Shown here in pieces: positions 53,858-58,664 of a stretch of 58,664 nt of DNA. The stretch comes from Nitrosomonas sp. (lineage in GTDB: Bacteria; Pseudomonadota; Gammaproteobacteria; Burkholderiales; Nitrosomonadaceae): contig JAHBZZ010000019.1 in NCBI GenBank assembly GCA_019635215.1, forward strand, positions 1-58,664. Reading direction: 5' to 3'. The translations under genes were made by a program, and so were the position numbers. Each line of letters starts with the position of its first letter. Position 1 is the stretch's first letter. The notes beneath the pieces were generated by a model. The model saw nothing but the letters and a program-made list of their open reading frames with translations. It made no database searches and was not told the DNA's origin.

Positions 53858-54423
53858 TGTATCGAATTCGGCTCCGTATTTGGAAGAAGCGGCCAGCGGC
53901 CCAGTTCGGTATAACACGCTCCGTGATCGGATAAGCGGGATTGCAGCAGCAGCCAGTCAGTGACGTCCCAATGTATCGGCTTCTCCAGTTGCACCGGCAC
54001 ATGCGCATCGGCTTTACGAATCAATGTGATATGCGGTTTGTATTTGCGGTCTTCACAGGCAAAACCCGCTGCAATCAGCGCTGTTTTCAGGGCATCAGCC
54101 AGTGCAAAAAGTGCGGCGGGGTAATGTTCGACTCTTGCCATGACAATCCGGTTTTTTTTCCAGAACATCGTACCTTGAATCGACAGTCTGAACATCTGCG
54201 CTGTAATGTTATCGGCAATGCCGCGCAGCATATCGATTTTATCTGTGACAACATCACCGAGGAATAACACGGTCAGGTGGATGTTCTCCAATTTAATACA
54301 GCGCCCGCCATGTTCGCTGGCAACCGTTTTTTCAGCCATTTGACACAAAGCGGTCTGTATTACACTATTGGGTTGGATCGCAAAAAACAACCGGACTGTT
54401 TCCGGCCGGGCAGTATCTGACAT
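53854..54423 (-). CDS. thpR: RNA 2',3'-cyclic phosphodiesterase (LigT family)
   Basis: The 189-residue 2H phosphoesterase has the two catalytic HxTx motifs, HLTVLFLG and HITLIRKA. Members open 2',3'-cyclic phosphates and can join tRNA halves through 2'-5' bonds in vitro. It sits between ispF (seven-base gap) and tsaB (overlap), so it is part of the operon. Confidence 0.92.
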   Translation of the reverse strand: MSDTARPETVRLFFAIQPNSVIQTALCQMAEKTVASEHGGRCIKLENIHLTVLFLGDVVTDKIDMLRGIADNITAQMFRLSIQGTMFWKKNRIVMARVEHYPAALFALADALKTALIAAGFACEDRKYKPHITLIRKADAHVPVQLEKPIHWDVTDWLLLQSRLSDHGACYTELGRWPLLPNTEPNSIH

Positions 54424-54430
54424 ACGCGCA

Positions 54431-54916
54431 TTAACCGGTCTGATTAATCAGACAAACGGCTTCCGCCGCAATGCCTTCCTTGCGTCCGAGCGCGCCCAAT
54501 TTTTCCGCTGTCTTGGCCTTGACGTTGACGGCATTACCGGGAATACCGAGATCCTGCGCAATATTTGCAATCATCGCCGGGATATGCGGCGCCATTTTGG
54601 GTGCCTGCGCGATGATGGTCGCGTCGATATTAATGATTTCAAAATTGCGCTCGCGCAGTAGCTGGCGTACATTACGCAGCAAAACCCGGCTGTCGATATT
54701 TTTGTATTGCGCATCGGTATCCGAAAAATGCGTGCCGATATCGCCCAACGCAGCGGCGCCGAGTAAAGCGTCGCACAGCGCATGCAGCAGCACATCCGCA
54801 TCGGAATGGCCCAGCAATCCTTTTTCATAGGGAATGGTGACACCGCCGATAATCAATTCACGGTCTTCCGCCAATTGATGCACATCGCGCCCCTGCCCGA
54901 TTCGTAATGAAATCAT
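54431..54916 (-). CDS. ispF: 2-C-methyl-D-erythritol 2,4-cyclodiphosphate synthase
   Basis: IspF forms the cyclic diphosphate of the MEP isoprenoid pathway. The 161-residue protein has the metal-binding GQGRDVHQL, the [19 protein letters not shown] segment and the C-terminal region [15 protein letters not shown]. Its ATG overlaps the ispD stop by four bases. Together with ispD it supplies isoprenoids for ubiquinone, made by the UbiH-like enzyme nearby among others. Confidence 0.97.
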   Translation of the reverse strand: MISLRIGQGRDVHQLAEDRELIIGGVTIPYEKGLLGHSDADVLLHALCDALLGAAALGDIGTHFSDTDAQYKNIDSRVLLRNVRQLLRERNFEIINIDATIIAQAPKMAPHIPAMIANIAQDLGIPGNAVNVKAKTAEKLGALGRKEGIAAEAVCLINQTG

Positions 54917-55626
54917 GAATTTTTCCTTGTTTGCATGATGAGTTCCGCAAGTTCGAGATCCTGAGGATAAGTCACTTTGAAATTGAAGTCCCGGTTATGA
55001 ACAAGCTTCGGATGCAGACCGATGGCTTCAATCGCGCTGGCGTCGTCGGTAACATTCGCGTGCGTGTCTCTGCTGAGCGCGTCAAGCAGCATCCGGTAAC
55101 GGAACATCTGCGGCGTCTGTGCCTGCCATAGATTCTCGCGTGATTCAGTCTGTGCAACACGGTTGTCCGCGCCGCCGCGTTTAAGCGTATCGGCGACAGG
55201 CACGACCAGCAATCCGCCCACCGGGTCATCGCCGATCTCTTCGATCAGCTGGTGGAGCTGTGCTTCAGTGAACAATGGCCGGGCGGCGTCATGCACCAAT
55301 ATCCAGTCTTCGGCGCCGATCGGACAGACCGGATCAGCCTGTTGCGCTGCCGTCAGTCCATTGCACACGCTTTCAGCACGAGTGGCGCCGCCATGATGGA
55401 GCACGATCAGTTTGCCATCGAACTCGCTCCAGTCGTATCGCTGCCACTCAGGATCCTGCGGTGACAGCACGACAAAAACCCGGCTGATATGCGCAGAACG
55501 ACACAGCGTATTAATGGCATGATAAATCATGGGTTTTCCGGCCAGCGGCAGATATTGTTTGGGCAACTGATTATCCATGCGGGAACCGTAACCGGCGGCG
55601 GGGATGAGGGCAAAATATTTCGGCAT
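54913..55626 (-). CDS. ispD: 2-C-methyl-D-erythritol 4-phosphate cytidylyltransferase
   Basis: IspD attaches CMP to methylerythritol phosphate. The 237-residue protein has the nucleotide-binding [20 protein letters not shown] (start of the domain), VHDAARPL and [11 protein letters not shown] motifs. It is the first gene of the ispD-ispF-thpR-tsaB-rimI-udg unit; a 244-bp spacer upstream should hold its promoter. Confidence 0.97.
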   Translation of the reverse strand: MPKYFALIPAAGYGSRMDNQLPKQYLPLAGKPMIYHAINTLCRSAHISRVFVVLSPQDPEWQRYDWSEFDGKLIVLHHGGATRAESVCNGLTAAQQADPVCPIGAEDWILVHDAARPLFTEAQLHQLIEEIGDDPVGGLLVVPVADTLKRGGADNRVAQTESRENLWQAQTPQMFRYRMLLDALSRDTHANVTDDASAIEAIGLHPKLVHNRDFNFKVTYPQDLELAELIMQTRKNS

Positions 55627-55870
55627 CTATGCGCGGTGTATTTTATCAATTCTTAAAAAAACGTTAAAAAAGTGGAACATACTCGAAGTAGCAAGGCATT
55701 CTGAGTTCGATTTTAACGCGGCAATGCGCCCTTCAGTAAAACCTTAACAGATTCTGAGGTTAACAGTTGCATTCATACCAGGGATACAGAACCCCGGCCG
55801 ATATGAAGCAGAGACAATCAAAAGAGACAAGTTGCTTAACTATTATCATGTCCGGTTTTACCTGACCCAA

Positions 55871-56605
55871 TCATTTCTTCTTACCGGCCTCATTCGCACT
55901 GTTCAATTTCTCTTCAATTGCGGGCGCAGGAATCATGCCACCCACGATAGAGCCATCGGCGAAAATCAGCGTGGGCGTTCCGGTAACCCGGTTTTCCTGT
56001 CCGGACTTCAGTAAAGTAGGGATAGGGGTTTCGCAATCACTGGCTTTAGGTGCGATACCTCTGAGCATGAAGTCATCCCATGCCTTGATTTGATCCTGTG
56101 CGCACCAGATGGATGTGGAAAGTTCTACTGAACCCCTCAAGACAGGGTAAAGCAGTGTATAGATTGTCACATTGGTGATGTTCAGCAGCTCTTTTTCCAA
56201 TTGTTTGCAATACGGACAATTGGGATCGGTAAAGACAGCAAGCTTACGTTCTCCGTTGCCTTTGACGACTTTTATGGCAAACTCAAGCGGCAGCGTGTCG
56301 AGTGGTACGCGGCGTGCAGCTTTGATTTCTTGAAGACGCTCATTGGTGACACTGGTTCGGGTTTTGGTATCCACAATATGTCCGAAAAAGAAATATTCAG
56401 CTTTCTCATCGGTGTAGAACAACTCGCCGCCGACAAGAGCTTCGTAGAGTCCAAGATAAGGTGTTTTTTGCAAACTTTCAATTTTTGCACCTGGAAAATG
56501 CGGTTCAATGGCCTTTTTAACCGCTTCTTCATTCGCCCAGGTTATCCCTGAGAACATGCAAATGAACAGGACAAGAACGAATCGCTTTAAATAGTGCAAC
56601 ACCAT
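55871..56605 (-). CDS. dsbC: Thiol:disulfide isomerase DsbC
   Basis: The 244-residue periplasmic protein has a signal peptide ending near ITWA, an N-terminal dimerisation domain and a thioredoxin domain with the active site CPYC in FTDPNCPYCKQLE and the cis-Pro loop GTPTLIF. DsbC rearranges wrong disulfides, which matters in bacteria with many periplasmic multihaem cytochromes. It lies 22 bp downstream of the UbiH-family gene. Confidence 0.95.
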   Translation of the reverse strand: MVLHYLKRFVLVLFICMFSGITWANEEAVKKAIEPHFPGAKIESLQKTPYLGLYEALVGGELFYTDEKAEYFFFGHIVDTKTRTSVTNERLQEIKAARRVPLDTLPLEFAIKVVKGNGERKLAVFTDPNCPYCKQLEKELLNITNVTIYTLLYPVLRGSVELSTSIWCAQDQIKAWDDFMLRGIAPKASDCETPIPTLLKSGQENRVTGTPTLIFADGSIVGGMIPAPAIEEKLNSANEAGKKK

Positions 56606-56627
56606 AATGACTCTCCGTGAAAATGGT

Positions 56628-57797
56628 TCAGCTCAGTGCATGCCGCATGAGCTGGTTTTTGATGAAAGGGAAATGATTGGTAATTTCGAGCCCTAAATTC
56701 CGTATTCTGGCAAGCGTCGGATTCGGATTGTTAAACAGCTTTTGCAGGCCGTCGGTGACAACTTCCAACGCCAGAATATCTTCCTTGCGCGCACACTCAT
56801 AACGGCGTAACAGCATGAAATCACCCATGTCGGCTTGCAAACCGCGTTCCATGATAATTTCCGTGAGCTTGCGCACATCGCGCAATCCAAGATTGATCCC
56901 CTGACCCGCCAGGGGATGGATTCCATGTGCCGCATCGCCAATGAGAACGAGGCGTGGCTTGATCAGATGATCGACATGCACAAAATTCAATGGAAAACCG
57001 GCAGGAGGCTTGATGAGATGAAGTTTACCAAGAACGTATGAAGATGCTTCAGCAACACGCAGGCATAATGCTTCTGCCGACAGTTCCCGCAATTGGGTCG
57101 CGTGTGCTTCACTGGTTGACCAGACCATGGACACCCGATTATCCGTTAACGGTAGCAGCGCCAACACGCCATCACGCCTGAACCATTGATGCGCGATATT
57201 CCGGTGTGGTAATTCCGTACTGTAATTGGCAACGACACCGATTTGCTGGTATGGATGGCGCGAAACTTCTATGCCCGCCTGTTGGCGGGTCCATGAATTG
57301 ATGCCATCCGCACCGATAACAAGCGCAGTTTCAAGCTTGCGACCATCTTCAAGTTGTATTTCAGCATGCGTGTCATGCCAGATAATGGCGGCGCATCTGG
57401 CTGGACAGATAATATCCAAATGCGCTTTATGAGACTGCAACACCGCCCAGACGGCGGCCTGCAACTGGCGATTCTCAATGATATACGCCAATTCGGCAAC
57501 ACCCGTCTCATAGGCGCTGAAGTGGATATGCGAACAATGGTCATCACCAAAAACGGACATATCATAAACAGGCGTCAGGCGTGATGCATCCATTCGCTGC
57601 CAGATTTCCTGATCGCGCAAAAAATCTGCACTGCCGGGACTGATCGCATAAACACGGCTATCCCAACTTTCATCCGTGGGTAAGGGAGAAGATTCATGCG
57701 ATTCGATCAATGCAATCCTCAAACCGCTGTTTTTCAACGCAGCTACCAGACTTGCACCGACCAATCCACCACCAATGACAACCATATCAAATTTCAT
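56628..57797 (-). CDS. UbiH/UbiF/Coq6-family ubiquinone hydroxylase
   Basis: The 389-residue flavin monooxygenase has the FAD motif MVVIGGGLVGASLVAAL at the N-terminus, the central IGADGINSWTRQQAGI and the C-terminal LIGDAAHGIHPLAGQGINLG. It hydroxylates the aromatic ring in ubiquinone synthesis; which position cannot be told from sequence. The start is set at the ATG that gives the family N-terminus; the frame extends 14 codons upstream. Confidence 0.93.
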   Translation of the reverse strand: MKFDMVVIGGGLVGASLVAALKNSGLRIALIESHESSPLPTDESWDSRVYAISPGSADFLRDQEIWQRMDASRLTPVYDMSVFGDDHCSHIHFSAYETGVAELAYIIENRQLQAAVWAVLQSHKAHLDIICPARCAAIIWHDTHAEIQLEDGRKLETALVIGADGINSWTRQQAGIEVSRHPYQQIGVVANYSTELPHRNIAHQWFRRDGVLALLPLTDNRVSMVWSTSEAHATQLRELSAEALCLRVAEASSYVLGKLHLIKPPAGFPLNFVHVDHLIKPRLVLIGDAAHGIHPLAGQGINLGLRDVRKLTEIIMERGLQADMGDFMLLRRYECARKEDILALEVVTDGLQKLFNNPNPTLARIRNLGLEITNHFPFIKNQLMRHALS

Positions 57798-58068
57798 AAC
57801 CTGATTATACAATTGCTTTACGTTATAAGGGGAAAACAAATGATCAGCGATTCAGTTCCGGTTATCTCCTCCATTTAACCGAAGTTACAAGAACAGTAAC
57901 CAGCAGTTTTCCGATCAGGGCGTCAATTGCATTGATATGGCCTTTCACGTGCCAATCATATACGTACCATGACATCGTTAACCAATGGATGCATCCGTAT
58001 ACGTGGTGAAAACACAATACCCCGGAATAAAAATCGAACCCGACCAAACTTTGAATTGAATTAAAATA
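57798..58068. other. Intergenic region before the IS
   Basis: This region of about 270 bp holds the presumed promoter of the UbiH-family gene and a small hairpin (CGGTTA with TTAACCG near 57870). No gene is visible. The IS982-like element begins at its right end. Confidence 0.4.
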
Positions 58069-58664
58069 ACCTGAGTTCGGGATAAGAAAAGAAGAGGTGG
58101 GCGTCTGCTTTTTTGCGTAAGATTATGTTTCTACACATCAATCAATCGCGCCAAGGAGACGCCCATGGATAGTTTAACCGAGCTTTTCTGCCTTATGGAT
58201 GATTTTTGTCACCTGTTCGAGCCCGCTTTAGAGCACCGCCTTCTGGAAACGGGGGCAAAAAAGCGTAAGCGCCGCAGTGAGTTGAGCTTGTCGGAATTAA
58301 TGACATTGACCGTTTTATTCTATCAGTTACGCTTTCGCCAATTCAAAAGTTTCTACCTGGCCTACGTGTGCCGCCACTTGCGGGCTGAGTTTCCGAAGCT
58401 GCCAAGCTATCAACGATGTATAGAACTTCTGCCTCGCTGTGTAGCTCCTCTAGCAGCCTTGTTCGAGGTGCTTAAAGGCCAATGTGATGGGATTTCCATC
58501 GCCGACGCCACCCCAATCGCCGTTTGCGATAACCGGCGCATCGCCCGCCATCGGATCTTCGCAGACAGCGCTAAGCGTGGCAAGACCTCAATGGGCTGGT
58601 TCTATGGATTCAAGCTCCACACCATTATCAACTCCAAGGGTGAGTTGATCCGCCTCAAGCTCAC
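58069..58664 (+). mobile_element. IS982-family insertion sequence, partial at window end
   Basis: The left end is placed at ACCTGAGTTCGGGATAAG, 96 bp before the transposase start, because IS982 members begin with ACC. The right end is outside the window, so terminal repeats and target duplication cannot be checked. Confidence 0.7.
58165..58664 (+). CDS. IS982-family transposase, 5' part
   Basis: The frame stays open for 166 codons to the window edge. It begins MDSLTELFCLMDDFCHLFEP, followed by SLSELMTLTVLFYQLRFRQFK (IS982 N-terminal domain, partly cited), a DDE-type catalytic Asp in IADATPIAVCDNRRIARH, and GKTSMGWFYGFKLH before the cut. AAGGAG stands seven bases before the ATG. It appears intact as far as it can be read. 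Confidence 0.9.
   Translation, partial: MDSLTELFCLMDDFCHLFEPALEHRLLETGAKKRKRRSELSLSELMTLTVLFYQLRFRQFKSFYLAYVCRHLRAEFPKLPSYQRCIELLPRCVAPLAALFEVLKGQCDGISIADATPIAVCDNRRIARHRIFADSAKRGKTSMGWFYGFKLHTIINSKGELIRLKL

Noticed and set aside
1-58664. CRISPR arrays, rRNA, tRNA and prophage genes
   Set aside because: No regularly spaced repeats, no cloverleaf-like RNA gene and no phage structural or lysis genes were recognised by reading. A tRNAscan or Infernal run would be needed to exclude small RNAs.

Overview
The window looks like a chromosomal segment of a betaproteobacterial ammonia oxidiser of the Nitrosomonas type. This is an inference. It rests on the protein families and gene orders (carA-carB-greA, hemA-prfA-prmC-grxD, ftsH next to rlmE), on a CADD-like para-aminobenzoate synthase of the kind known from N. 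europaea, and on a complete integron integrase of the kind also known there. No amo, hao, rRNA or tRNA gene was seen.

Left part (1-42,000), housekeeping. A His-rich membrane-anchored protein and a lone PstS-like phosphate-binding protein are followed by glmM-folP, ftsH-rlmE, yhbY and carA-carB-greA. Next come sbcB, ilvA, a coiled-coil membrane protein, a beta-CASP nuclease, bioA, a ubiquitin-like/Mut7-C protein and sbcDC. Then follow an Nramp-like transporter beside an Atm1-type ABC exporter, an acidic-tailed membrane protein, the CADD-like enzyme, a divergent metE/metR pair, a YqaA-family membrane protein, the hemA-prfA-prmC-grxD operon and lpdA. A 141-bp MITE-like palindromic element with a 5-bp target duplication sits between prfA and prmC.

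Accessory part (about 41,600-51,550). Two toxin-antitoxin modules (PIN/AbrB and BrnT/ribbon-helix-helix) lie beside a complete integron: intI on the minus strand, an attI region with direct repeats, and a plus-strand cassette array. I count nine cassette-like units and eight attC or attC-derived boundaries. In every cassette whose inverse core can be seen, it is the reverse complement of that cassette's own first 7-8 bases, an internal check that supports the reading. The cargo is a DMP19-type protein, a small membrane protein, a decaying K+ channel, an unknown two-TM protein, a DUF924 protein, a quinone-reductase-like enzyme, a HigBA toxin-antitoxin pair with its own promoter, a VOC protein and an NTF2/SnoaL-like lipoprotein. 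An internally deleted IS1182-like element has inserted exactly at the GTT crossover triplet of the fourth attC and duplicated it.

Right part (51,600-58,664). A DCC-family protein faces a tight ispD-ispF-thpR-tsaB-rimI-udg operon with 4-bp overlaps. A UbiH-family hydroxylase and dsbC follow, and the window runs off inside an IS982-family insertion sequence.

The most notable finding is the integron with its self-consistent array and the insertion sequence lodged in an attC crossover site. Next are the MITE at the prmC start and the CADD-like enzyme with its proposed sacrificial Tyr and Lys retained.
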